Part shown: one piece after another, positions 25,161-33,498 of the stretch
Layout of the letters: the number at the start of each line of letters is the position of its first letter
Position numbering within the stretch: the first letter of the stretch is position 1
Position numbers and translations under genes: made by a program
NCBI GenBank assembly: GCA_900549955.1
Contig: URQH01000003.1
Location: 62,001 to 126,000, forward strand
Length of the DNA stretch: 64,000 bases
Source of the DNA: an uncultured Eubacteriales bacterium
GTDB lineage: Bacteria; Bacillota; Clostridia; Christensenellales; CAG-138
Reading direction: 5' to 3'
Notes under the pieces: model-generated
What the model was told of the DNA's origin: nothing
Database searches by the model: none
What the model saw: the letters and a program-made list of their open reading frames with translations, nothing else

Positions 25161-26702
25161 ATGGCGGACAAGACGCTGACCATCTATTACACGACCGACC
25201 TGCACGGTCACTTTTTCCCCACCACCTATGCGGACAAGGCGGAGGCGCCGCTCGGGCTGTTCCGCTGCGCGCCGCGCTTTGAGCGGGGCGGGAACACGCT
25301 GATCATCGACGGCGGCGACACGCTGCAGGGTTCGCCGCTGACCACCTATTGCCAGAAGGAGCTGCGCTCCCCGCGCCCCGTCGCCGAGATCCTGAACCGC
25401 TGCCACTACGACGTGGTGACCCTCGGCAACCACGACTTCAACTATGGGCTCGGCTATCTGGCGGAATACCTCGCCTGCGGCCGGTTCGCCTGCGTGTGCC
25501 AGAACCTGCGGGACGAGGCCGGGCGCGCCCGCTACCCCTTCCTCGTCAAGACACTCCGAAACGGCCTGCGCGTGGGCATTGCTGGCGTCGTGACGGACTA
25601 TGTGAACGTCTGGGAAAAACCGGAGCACCTCGCCGGCATCCGCATCACGTCCCCGCTCGACGCGGCGCGCGAGGCGCTCGAGGCCATGCGCGGGCAGGTA
25701 GACCTCACGGTGTGCGTCTATCACGGCGGCTTTGAGCGGGACCTGGACACGGGCCGCCTGCTCTCCCAAAATGGGGAGAACATCGCCTACCGCCTGTGCG
25801 AGGAGCTGGACTATGACCTCGTGCTGACCGGCCACCAGCACATTTCGTTCCCCGGCCGCACGCTCTGCGGCACATATACGCTGCAGGCCGCGGCCAACGG
25901 CAGCGAATTCCACCGCATCACCGTCGCCGTCGGCAGCGGCGGCAAGCGCATCACGTCGGAGCGCGTGCCGGCCACCGCCCCGCCGGACGCCGCGCTGACC
26001 CGGGCGTTCGGCGCGCTGGAGGCCAGCGTGCAGTGCTGGCTCGACGAGCCGGTGGGCAACCTGCCCCGGGCGCTCGAGCGCGCGCCGCACCTGACGATGG
26101 CCGCGCGCGGCAGCGACATCGCCCGCCTGTTTCTCGACGTGCAACTGCGCGCGTCCGGCGCGCAGCTCTCCGCCGTCAGCCTCGCCAACGACGCCATGGG
26201 CTTTGCCCGCTCCGTCACGCGGCGCGACATTCTGGCCAGCTATCCCTATTCCAACACGCTCATGGTGCTGGAGCTGACCGGGGCGCAGCTGCGCAGCGTG
26301 CTCGAACGCTCCGCCTCCTACTTTGCGCTCGATGCAACCGGCGCGCTGGCCGTGGCCGAGCCGTTCCTGCTGCCCAAGGTGGAACACTACAACTACGACT
26401 ACTATGCCGGCATCCGCTACCGGTTCGACATCTCGCGCCCGGTGGGGGAGCGAGTCACGGCACTGACGTTTGAAGGGCAGGACGTGCGGCCGGACGACGT
26501 GTTTTCCATGTGCCTCAGCAACTACCGCGCCAGCGGCGCGGGCGGGTACGACGCCTATGCCGGCTGCCGGGTATTGCGGGAGCTGCCGCACGAAATGTCC
26601 GACCTGATCATGGAATACTTTGAACGCGGCCTGCAGGCGCAGCTGTTCGAGCACGAGCTGCTGCAATTTGAGGTGACGGGCGGGCGTCTGGACGCCCAAT
26701 AG
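25161..26702 (+). CDS. 5'-nucleotidase / 2',3'-cyclic phosphodiesterase family enzyme, apparently cytoplasmic
   Basis: A 513-residue protein with the N-terminal metallophosphatase domain (YYTTDLHGHFF, IIDGGDTLQGS, VTLGNHDFNYG, LTGHQHIS) and a C-terminal 5'-nucleotidase substrate domain (about 315-480, with LANDAMGFARSVTRRDIL and YPYSNTLMVLELTGAQL). Family members such as UshA are normally exported; this one begins MADKTLTIYYTTDLHG with no signal peptide, so it most likely acts on imported substrate inside the cell. It is the last gene of the RpiR-linked transporter operon, suggesting nucleotides, cyclic nucleotides or phosphoesters are the transported compounds. Confidence 0.82.
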   Translation: MADKTLTIYYTTDLHGHFFPTTYADKAEAPLGLFRCAPRFERGGNTLIIDGGDTLQGSPLTTYCQKELRSPRPVAEILNRCHYDVVTLGNHDFNYGLGYLAEYLACGRFACVCQNLRDEAGRARYPFLVKTLRNGLRVGIAGVVTDYVNVWEKPEHLAGIRITSPLDAAREALEAMRGQVDLTVCVYHGGFERDLDTGRLLSQNGENIAYRLCEELDYDLVLTGHQHISFPGRTLCGTYTLQAAANGSEFHRITVAVGSGGKRITSERVPATAPPDAALTRAFGALEASVQCWLDEPVGNLPRALERAPHLTMAARGSDIARLFLDVQLRASGAQLSAVSLANDAMGFARSVTRRDILASYPYSNTLMVLELTGAQLRSVLERSASYFALDATGALAVAEPFLLPKVEHYNYDYYAGIRYRFDISRPVGERVTALTFEGQDVRPDDVFSMCLSNYRASGAGGYDAYAGCRVLRELPHEMSDLIMEYFERGLQAQLFEHELLQFEVTGGRLDAQ

Positions 26703-26742
26703 CCCCGCCGCCGGCCGGAGGCCCTTGTTACCGATGGGGGAA

Positions 26743-26861
26743 CGCGCCGCACGGCGGCCGTGTGCCACACACGGCCCCGCCGCTGCGGCGCGTATTTATA
26801 TGCGGTGTTCCGGCGCGCTGCCCATATCAACGGCGGGGCGCGCAACTGCGCGCCCCGCCGT
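26743..26861. terminator. Two GC-rich hairpins between convergent operons
   Basis: A large imperfect hairpin spans 26743-26792 (arms include CGCGCCGCA and TGCGGCGCG). A perfect 15-bp inverted repeat follows (ACGGCGGGGCGCGCA at 26830-26844 and its complement at 26847-26861). Neither has a clean T-tract. They separate the nucleotidase gene (plus) from the amylase gene (minus) and probably block read-through both ways. Confidence 0.5.
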
Positions 26862-26895
26862 GCTGTCGGCGCCCCTTCTTTCGTCGCCTTCCCCG

Positions 26896-28458
26896 CTATC
26901 GAAGGATGGCAATAGCGTAAGGCGGCAGGGTAAGCGTATCCGCCGCGCGGCCGCGCGCCAGCGTGACCTCCCCCTCCCCGGCGACGAGCGCGTCGGTCAG
27001 GGCGGCGTAACCGAGCGCCTCCGCATCGAGCGAAAGCGCCCGTTCTTCGCGGCCGATGTTCAGCACGATGAGGATGCTCTCGCCCGCATAGGTACGGCGG
27101 AGGATACAGCAGTCCGTGTCGGCACAGTCGAGCATCTCGCTCGTGCCGCGCGCGATCTCCGGGTTGCGGTTGCGCAGCAGCATGGCGTGGCGGTAGTAGT
27201 TGAGCAGGGAGTCCGTGTCTGCCTCCTGTTCGGCCACGGACGGGAACGGATAGGTTGCAACCGTGGTGCCGGGCGGGCAGAAGGTCGTCTCGGCCCGCGT
27301 GGTCCAAAGCATGCCGATGCGCTTGTTCGGGTCGTTGTCCGTGCCGGTCATGCCGATCTCCTCGCCATAGTAGAGGAAGATGCTGCCGCGCATCATGGCG
27401 AGCAGCCCGGCGGCCATCTTGAGGCGCGCCGGGTCCGCCGTGCCCAGGAAGCTGGCCACTCGCGGCGTATCGTGGTTGCCGAGAAACGGCGCGGGGATCG
27501 TATCGCCGAGCTTTTCCTCGAGCAGCAGCGTGACACGGCCATAGCTCGTGCCGGGCTGGCGGACGTTGCCGCCGAGAATCTGGGCGATGTAGCCCTCGCG
27601 CTGCGACACCGGGAAACAGAAAAAGCTGTCGATGCCGCTCTTTGCATAATCGGCAATCGTATACAGGTCCTCCCACGCCTCCCCGACGAGGTAGCAGTCG
27701 GGCTCAATCGCGCGCGCGGTGTCGCCGAGCCACGAGAGGAACGCCACGTTCTTGACCGGGTTGCCTGTGTAATAGCTCGTCACCGCGTCAAGCCGGAAGC
27801 CGTCCACGCCCAGCTCCAGCCAGAAGCGCATGATATTCTCGATCTCGTCGCGCACGGCCGGGTTGTCGAGATTCAAGTCTGGCATGGTAGCGACAAAGCG
27901 GCTCTCATAATACGCATCCCCCGCCTTGTTGTAGCCCGCCTGCGGCTCGTCCACAAAGTTGTAGTAGTCCCGGTAGGGGGCGTCTTCGCCCGTGCGGGCG
28001 CTGACAAACCACGGATGCTCGCTCGAGGTGTGGTTGACCACGAGATCGATGATGACGTCGATCCCGCGCGCGTGCGCCTCCTCGAGCAGGGTTTGAAAGT
28101 CGTCCAGCGTGCCGTAGAGCGGATCGATGTCGTAATAGTCCGTCACGTCGTACTTGTGGTACGAGGGCGACGGCATGATCGGCATGAGCCAGATGCCGTT
28201 GCAGCCGAGCGCGGCAATGTAGTCCAGCTTGGCGGTCAAACCGTTCAGGTCGCCATAGCGGTCGCCGTCGCTGTCGGCAAACGAATAGACGAACACCTCG
28301 TACCAGTTGCGGTACTTGTCGTCGAGGACGCGCGTCTCGCCACCCTCCGGGGCGGTTTCCACGCGTGGGGCACACGCGGCAACCAGCAGCGCCACAAGCA
28401 CCAGGCAGAGCAGGCGCCGCAGGCGGGTGGCGCCGTTTTGCAATCCGTTCGTTCTCAT
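26896..28458 (-). CDS. Alpha-amylase family (GH13) lipoprotein
   Basis: A 520-residue lipoprotein (signal LVLVALLVAAC) with a complete GH13 catalytic barrel. The four conserved regions are visible: DLVVNHTS, GFRLDAVTS (nucleophile Asp), GEAWED (acid/base Glu) and NHDTPR. It would sit outside the membrane and cut alpha-1,4-glucans to oligosaccharides for the linked transporter. It starts 4 nt after malG, so it is the last gene of the glucan operon. Specificity among amylase, oligo-glucosidase and related activities is not resolved. Confidence 0.88.
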   Translation of the reverse strand: MRTNGLQNGATRLRRLLCLVLVALLVAACAPRVETAPEGGETRVLDDKYRNWYEVFVYSFADSDGDRYGDLNGLTAKLDYIAALGCNGIWLMPIMPSPSYHKYDVTDYYDIDPLYGTLDDFQTLLEEAHARGIDVIIDLVVNHTSSEHPWFVSARTGEDAPYRDYYNFVDEPQAGYNKAGDAYYESRFVATMPDLNLDNPAVRDEIENIMRFWLELGVDGFRLDAVTSYYTGNPVKNVAFLSWLGDTARAIEPDCYLVGEAWEDLYTIADYAKSGIDSFFCFPVSQREGYIAQILGGNVRQPGTSYGRVTLLLEEKLGDTIPAPFLGNHDTPRVASFLGTADPARLKMAAGLLAMMRGSIFLYYGEEIGMTGTDNDPNKRIGMLWTTRAETTFCPPGTTVATYPFPSVAEQEADTDSLLNYYRHAMLLRNRNPEIARGTSEMLDCADTDCCILRRTYAGESILIVLNIGREERALSLDAEALGYAALTDALVAGEGEVTLARGRAADTLTLPPYAIAILR

Positions 28459-28462
28459 GGGC

Positions 28463-29305
28463 TCATCCCTTCACGGCGCCGGCGGTCAGGCCGTTGACGA
28501 TGTGCTTGACCAGGCAGAAATACAGGATGACGATCGGCACGGCGATGAACACGCTGCCGGCGGCAAAGCGCGCAAACTGCGTCTCCGGCATGTTGCACAG
28601 CCCCACGGCGACCGTCCACATCTCGCGCTCCTTGAGCAGGAGCTTGGGCAGCAGATAGTCGCTCCACGGCCACGCAAACTGCGTCAGCGCCGTATAGACC
28701 AGCATGGGCTTGGACAGCGGCAGCGTAATGCGGCAGAAGATCTGCAGATTGTTGGCGCCGTCGATGCGGGCGGCCTCGTGGATCGTGAACGGGATGGTGT
28801 CAAAATAGCCCTTTTGCACGAGATAGCCGAGCGGCGCCGTGCCCGCGTACAGGAAGATGAGCGACGCGAGACGGTCGAGCAGCCCAAGCTGCGTCATGAT
28901 GATGTAGATGGCGGTCATGCCCATGAAACCCGGAAACATGCCGAGCAGCAGCGTGGTCTTCTTAATCGTGTCGCGGCCACGAAAGCGGAAGCGGGACATG
29001 ACGTAGCCGGTCAGGATGACCAGCAGCGTGCCGATCAGCGCGCTCATGGAGGCCACGTACAGCGTGTTCAAAAACCAACGGCCATACGGGTACAGGCCGT
29101 TGACGTCGTTGGTGAACAGGTCCACAAACGTGCTCGCGCTGTACTCGGTCGGGAAGAAGCCGGAGAACGAATAGATATCGCCGGACTTGGAGAACGACGC
29201 GAGGATCAGCCACAGGCACGGAAACAGGAACAGCGCAGAGACCGCGAGGAGCAGCAGATAGGTGATCGCGTTATCGGCCGCGCGCCGGGGATGTAAACGC
29301 TTCAT
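28463..29305 (-). CDS. malG: MalG-type maltodextrin ABC transporter permease
   Basis: A 280-residue permease with six membrane helices. The EAA loop reads IHEAARIDGANNLQIFCRITLPLSKP, and the C-terminus ends VKHIVNGLTAGAVKG, the standard MalG-family tail. It would pair with MalF. Its ATG overlaps the malF stop as ATGA, so it depends on malF translation. No matching MalK-type ATPase gene is in this locus; such transporters commonly share a distant ATPase. Confidence 0.88.
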   Translation of the reverse strand: MKRLHPRRAADNAITYLLLLAVSALFLFPCLWLILASFSKSGDIYSFSGFFPTEYSASTFVDLFTNDVNGLYPYGRWFLNTLYVASMSALIGTLLVILTGYVMSRFRFRGRDTIKKTTLLLGMFPGFMGMTAIYIIMTQLGLLDRLASLIFLYAGTAPLGYLVQKGYFDTIPFTIHEAARIDGANNLQIFCRITLPLSKPMLVYTALTQFAWPWSDYLLPKLLLKEREMWTVAVGLCNMPETQFARFAAGSVFIAVPIVILYFCLVKHIVNGLTAGAVKG

Positions 29306-30500
29306 TGGTAGGTATCCTCCCTCTTATAGGCTGCCGAGCGGACGTATACCGCGAGCGAAAGCGTCGCAGTGATGAGGAAGATGACGAGGCTGATGGCCGC
29401 GCCGATGGAATAGTAGTTGTTGTCCACGGACAGGTTGTACAGCCAGTTGATCAGCAGGTCCGTGTCGCTGGCGAGGAAATAGTTTGCATAGTTGCTCTGC
29501 AGCCCGCCGCGCAGGAAGAAGAAGATGCCAAAGTTGTTGAAGTTGCCGACGAACTGGCTGATCAGCACGGGCGTGATGGAGAACACCACGAACGGCAGCG
29601 TGATCTTGCGGAACTGCTGGAACGGGGACGCGCCGTCGAGCGAGGCGGCCTCGTACAGGTCGGGGCTGATATTGGAGAGGATGCCGGTGCTCATGAGCAT
29701 GATCGACGGGATGGTGATCCAGCCGTTCACAAACAGCCCGATGCCGCGCGCCCACCACTTGGCCGACTCCACGTTGGACAGAAAGAAGATGGCGTCGTGC
29801 CCGTTCTGGAGGAGCAGCTGGTTGATCGGCCCGCTCTGCGAGAACATGAACTTGAACCCCAGCATGGAGATAAAGCCCGGGATCGCGTACGCGAGGATCG
29901 GGAACGCGCGCCAGAGCTTGGAGCCGCGCACGTTGCGCTTGTTCAGCAGCAGTGCAAGCGCAAGCCCGCCAAAGAAGTTGATCGAGGTGGACAGCACCGC
30001 CCAGAGGATGTTCCAGGTCAGGATGCGTCCGAACGTATCCCCGATGGAGCCGACGCCAAGGATCTTCGTCCAGGCAGAGAGCGACCAGCTGGCGAGCCGC
30101 GGGTGCACGATGTCGCCGCCGAAATCCGTGAACGCCATCAGGATCATGAACACGATGGGCAGGATCGTAAAGATGCTCACGCCGATCACCGGCAGCACGA
30201 GGGCCGTCACATGGAACTTGTCGTCCGCCATGGTGGCGAGCGATTGGCGGAACGTGTGCAGCCGGTTGCCCGCGGCGACCTGTCGGGCGGTGTAAAGCAC
30301 GTCGCGCACGTTGGAGATGTGCAAAACGAGGAAGAAGATCAGGATGAAAATGGCGAACAGCCCGAGGATCAGCATCTGCATGGAGTTGTCGCCCACGATA
30401 CCGAGCCAGAGGTTTTCCTGCTGCGTGCCGAGCGTAAAGAACCCCGCGATATCCTGAAAGCCCCGGGCGATAAAATACCACAGCAGCCCTAGCCCAATTC
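29302..30500 (-). pseudogene. malF: MalF-type maltodextrin ABC permease lacking its normal N-terminus
   Basis: From about 30500 downward the frame reads GLLWYFIARGFQDIAGFFTLG and continues through a normal MalF: DDKFHVTALVLPVIGVSIFTILP, the helices and the EAA loop YEAASLDGASPFQQFRKITLP. Family members have about 60-70 further residues before this point, with the first membrane helix. Here they are missing: upstream of about 30500 this frame is only the out-of-frame shadow of the malE start, with no ribosome site or credible start codon. The first internal ATG is in NSMQML. The gene therefore looks truncated by a deletion that joined it to malE. A misassembly could look the same. Confidence 0.65.
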
Positions 30501-30683
30501 GATCGCGGTGTCGTTTTCGAGCACCTTGACGACCGCTCCCTCCTCCAGTTCGCCCGTAAAGCGGGCCATTACCTGTTCGTATACGGCGCTCTCGGCCGCT
30601 TCGCGCTCCCCGCTGCACGCAAAGAGCGACGCGGCAAGCAGCAGCGCAAGCAACAGGATAGACAGGCGTTTTTCAAAGGTCAT
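30489..30683 (-). pseudogene. Truncated sugar-binding lipoprotein (malE-type), 64 codons
   Basis: It starts MTFEKRLSILLLALLLAASLFAC, a clean lipoprotein signal with AAAGGAGG 8 nt upstream, then GEREAAESAVYEQVMARF, TGELEEGAVVKV and LENDTAIELG before a TAG. The mature start (VYEQVMARFTG ... VKVLENDTA) is the expected opening of Clostridia solute-binding proteins for sugars, which continue for about 400 more residues. The body is absent and the DNA continues as mid-malF in another frame. The position after the neopullulanase gene and before malFG is where malE should be. So the transporter has lost its binding protein here. Confidence 0.65.
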
Positions 30684-30733
30684 GTTCCGTTTTCCTCCTT
30701 TGTCCGTTTTACTGGTGTGAATGACCGGCATGC

Positions 30734-32389
30734 TCACCGGATCAAAAAGTCCATGGCCGGCACCTCCACGCCAAACGCCGTGCGCGGCGTCTCCGTCGGG
30801 TTGATCAGCAGTTCGGCCCGCTTGCCCCCGTACCGGCGGCGGATGGCGACCACGTCGTTTTCCACCGCAACCGCGGTGGCGCCCCGGGCAAGCGGCGGCG
30901 TCCGCCTGAGCGCGATGAGGCGCTGTGCCAGCCGGAACAGCTCCATGTTCCAGCACGAGCGATCCCATGGAAACGTGCGGCGGCAATCCGGGTCATAGCC
31001 GCCCATGGTGCCGATCTCATCCCCGGCAAACAGGAACGGGATGCCCGGCAGGAAAAATGCGACCGCCATGGCCAGCCGCAGCTTACGCACATCGCCCCTG
31101 ACACGCGTGAGAAACCGTTCGGTGTCGTGGCTGTCGAGCAGGTTGAACATCATCTCGTTGGCCGGGTCGTTACAGCGCATGAGCAGCAGCACGAGCCGGT
31201 CGGCAAACCCCTGCGCATCCAGCGTGCCAAAGGCGAGCAGGTCCAGGCAGACCTTGGTCACGCCATAGTTCATCACGCCGTCGAACCGGTCGCCCGACAG
31301 CCAGTCCTGCGCCTCGTGCCAGACCTCGCCCACGATCAGCGCATCCGGTTTTTCAGCCTTGACCGCCTCGCGGAAGCGGCGCAAAAAGCGCGGCGCAATC
31401 TCGTCCGCCACGTCGAGCCGCCAGCCGTCGATCCCGTATTCCCGGATCCAGTGCGCGCCAACGGCGCAAAAGTAGTCGATCACGGCGTCGCTTTCCGTGT
31501 TCAGCTTCGGCATATATGGCACGTCGCCAAAGGTCAGGTAGTTGCGGCGCTCCACGCTGGTCCGGTCGCCCTCCACATAGAACCAGCCGTAATAGGGCGA
31601 TTGCCGGCCGCGCCGCACCACATCCTGAAAGATGGGGTTTTCGTTGGAACAGTGGTTGAACACCCCGTCGAGCATCACGCGCATCCCGCGCGCGTGCGCC
31701 GCCTGTACGAGCTCGCGCAGCGCCTCGTTGCCGCCAAACTGCGGATCGACTTCGTAATAGTCCGCCACATCATATTTGTGGTTGCTGCGGGAGCGGAACA
31801 CCGGCGTCAAATAGAGCAGCGACACCCCCAGCTCCTCCAGGTACGGCAGCCCCTCCCGCACGCCGTTGAGATCGCCGCCGGCAAAACTCTTGGGCGTGGG
31901 TCGTTCGCCCCACGCAAGGTTGACATAGGTCTTGTCGGCCGCGCCGCTTCCCATGCGAAAGCGATCCGGAAAGATCTGGTAACACACGGCGCCACGCGTC
32001 CATTCCGGCACGCGCAGCACGTCGCTTTCGTGGATGTACGGGTACTGAAAGTAGTTGAAGTATCCAAGGGTAAAGCGGAACGTGCGCGAGAGTCCCTCCT
32101 CACAAAGATACCAGCTCTCGCCGCCGGCGTACAGGCGGAAAATATACGCAAAGCGGGAGTCCTCGCCGTGCAGGCGGGCGGTATAATAGTCGAATTGGCT
32201 GTCGCTCAGCGCGCGCTCCATGCGGAGCTTGCGCCGCCGCTGCGTCCACGTAAACTTGTTGTCGGTATAGATGACCTCCACCCGGTCAAAATCGCCCCGC
32301 CCGGTACGCAGGCGCAGCCCGAGCGTATGCCCGTCGAGCGGAAAACAGTCGACGGAGCGCGAACGGTGAAGGATGGCTCTCGGTTCCAT
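30734..32389 (-). CDS. Neopullulanase/cyclomaltodextrinase-type GH13 enzyme
   Basis: A 551-residue cytoplasmic enzyme. An N-terminal beta domain of about 115 residues (CBM34-like, with FDRVEVIYTDNKFTW) precedes the catalytic barrel with the four GH13 regions DGVFNHCS, GWRLDVADE, GEVWHE and LLDSHDTERF. This layout fits enzymes that open cyclodextrins, cut pullulan or shorten imported maltodextrins. No signal peptide is present, which suits intracellular use of transported sugars. AGGAGG lies 12 nt before the ATG at 32387-32389. It heads the minus-strand glucan operon and is divergent from the LacI-type regulator. Confidence 0.83.
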   Translation of the reverse strand: MEPRAILHRSRSVDCFPLDGHTLGLRLRTGRGDFDRVEVIYTDNKFTWTQRRRKLRMERALSDSQFDYYTARLHGEDSRFAYIFRLYAGGESWYLCEEGLSRTFRFTLGYFNYFQYPYIHESDVLRVPEWTRGAVCYQIFPDRFRMGSGAADKTYVNLAWGERPTPKSFAGGDLNGVREGLPYLEELGVSLLYLTPVFRSRSNHKYDVADYYEVDPQFGGNEALRELVQAAHARGMRVMLDGVFNHCSNENPIFQDVVRRGRQSPYYGWFYVEGDRTSVERRNYLTFGDVPYMPKLNTESDAVIDYFCAVGAHWIREYGIDGWRLDVADEIAPRFLRRFREAVKAEKPDALIVGEVWHEAQDWLSGDRFDGVMNYGVTKVCLDLLAFGTLDAQGFADRLVLLLMRCNDPANEMMFNLLDSHDTERFLTRVRGDVRKLRLAMAVAFFLPGIPFLFAGDEIGTMGGYDPDCRRTFPWDRSCWNMELFRLAQRLIALRRTPPLARGATAVAVENDVVAIRRRYGGKRAELLINPTETPRTAFGVEVPAMDFLIR

Positions 32390-32451
32390 ATGGGGGAATG
32401 ACCTCCTGCTTGATATGCCCGGCCCTGCCCATGCACAGCCGGAGGGGGATA

Positions 32452-32481
32452 TTGACAGGCCGCACGCGCGGTTGCTATCAT
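32452..32481 (+). promoter_or_regulatory. Consensus promoter ending 6 nt before the LacI-type start codon
   Basis: TTGACA (32452-32457) and TATCAT (32476-32481) are 18 nt apart. Only GTACGC separates the -10 from the ATG at 32488, and there is no ribosome site. The transcript should start at or beside the A of the start codon. Confidence 0.7.
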
Positions 32482-32487
32482 GTACGC

Positions 32488-33369
32488 ATGGCAAAACAGA
32501 AACTGACCATCCGCGATATCGCATCCGCATGCGGCGTTTCCATTGCGACCGTCTCCTATGTGCTCAACGGGCGCGAAGATCAGCGCATCAGCGAGGAAAC
32601 GCGCAACCGCATTTTGCACTATGTGCACATCATGGGGTACGAATCCTCCGCGCTTGCGCGCGCGCTCGCCACGGGCAAGAGCGGCGCTGTGGGGCTCTAT
32701 CTGCCCGGCGCCGCACGCGACGGCGACTGCGCGTTGCGCAGCCTGCAGCTGGCCTCGGCGCTGGCCGCGGCGCTGGAACCGGTCGGTAAGACGCTGCGCC
32801 TGATGACCGATACCTGCGAACGCCAGCAGCTGCGCGACCTTGACGCGCTCATCGCCGTAGACGTGGAAAGCGACGTCTTTTACCGCATCGGCAACAACTG
32901 CTTCTTCCCGCTGCTGTCCGTAGACGGCTGCATCTGGAACCTCGACCTGTTTTACCAGATTTACGACGATTTTGCCGCCATCGCCAGCCTGGCGCGGCAG
33001 CAGCTCGGCGTAGACCGGCCGTTTTTCGCACTGCGGCCATACCGCAACCGCGAGCTCAATGAGGTGATCTGCAACGCATTTTCGGATGTGTGCCTCGTGC
33101 GAGAACCCGCACAGCTCGACGCGTTCCTGCGCGGGCTTGCGGCGGACGCCGCCGGCCTGGCGCTGGGGCCGGCACTGGCAGCGCAAATCCGGTCGCGCAC
33201 CGGCGCGCGCGTGCTGACGCTCGCCTATGACGAGGGCGGCGAAGAGAGCGTTTGCCGCGGCGACACGATCCTGTTGCCGCTCAAAAAGAAGTGCCGCGTC
33301 ATCGTGCAGCTCGTCCTCGACACCATCGCCCGGCAGGCGGGCGAAGAGCACGACGTGCGCGTGATCTGA
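32488..33369 (+). CDS. LacI-family transcriptional regulator
   Basis: A 293-residue regulator. The N-terminal HTH is LTIRDIASACGVSIATVSYVLNG with RISEETRNRILHYVHIMGYE as the hinge side. The ligand domain is shorter and more divergent than the usual 270 residues, without an obvious sugar-binding signature; it still ends in an ILLPLKKKCRVIVQLVLDTI strand-helix pair. It lies between the glucan operon and the starch-binding lipoprotein gene, both on the opposite strand, and a LacI-type dyad lies downstream of the lipoprotein promoter. It is predicted to be translated from a leaderless mRNA. Confidence 0.85.
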   Translation: MAKQKLTIRDIASACGVSIATVSYVLNGREDQRISEETRNRILHYVHIMGYESSALARALATGKSGAVGLYLPGAARDGDCALRSLQLASALAAALEPVGKTLRLMTDTCERQQLRDLDALIAVDVESDVFYRIGNNCFFPLLSVDGCIWNLDLFYQIYDDFAAIASLARQQLGVDRPFFALRPYRNRELNEVICNAFSDVCLVREPAQLDAFLRGLAADAAGLALGPALAAQIRSRTGARVLTLAYDEGGEESVCRGDTILLPLKKKCRVIVQLVLDTIARQAGEEHDVRVI

Positions 33370-33390
33370 CCTGCCGCAGGCCCGTACTTT

Positions 33391-33420
33391 GGCGGAGGGA
33401 AAGCCTCCGCCTTTCGTTTT
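33391..33420 (+). terminator. Terminator after the LacI-type gene
   Basis: GGCGGAGG (33391-33398) and CCTCCGCC (33404-33411) form an 8-bp stem with a 5-nt loop, followed by TTTCGTTTT. Confidence 0.85.
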
Positions 33421-33443
33421 CCCGCCTCGTCTGGCGGCATGGG

Positions 33444-33486
33444 AAAACGGGCAGCGGGACGGCATGCGCCAGCGCCGCCGTCCCGC
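33444..33486 (-). terminator. Terminator after the starch-binding-type lipoprotein gene
   Basis: GCGGGACGGC (33454-33463) and GCCGTCCCGC (33477-33486) form a 10-bp stem. On the minus strand TTTT (33444-33447) follows six bases later. Confidence 0.6.
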
Positions 33487-33498
33487 CGCCTGTGTCAG

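Noticed and set aside
24324..26768. An 814-codon minus-strand frame across phnE and the nucleotidase
   Set aside because: Antisense artefact of high GC; both plus-strand genes have clear motifs and ribosome sites.
26830..26861. Perfect 15-bp inverted repeat as a transposon end or REP element
   Set aside because: It occurs once in the window between convergent genes and has no partner, transposase or target duplication; a transcription barrier is simpler.
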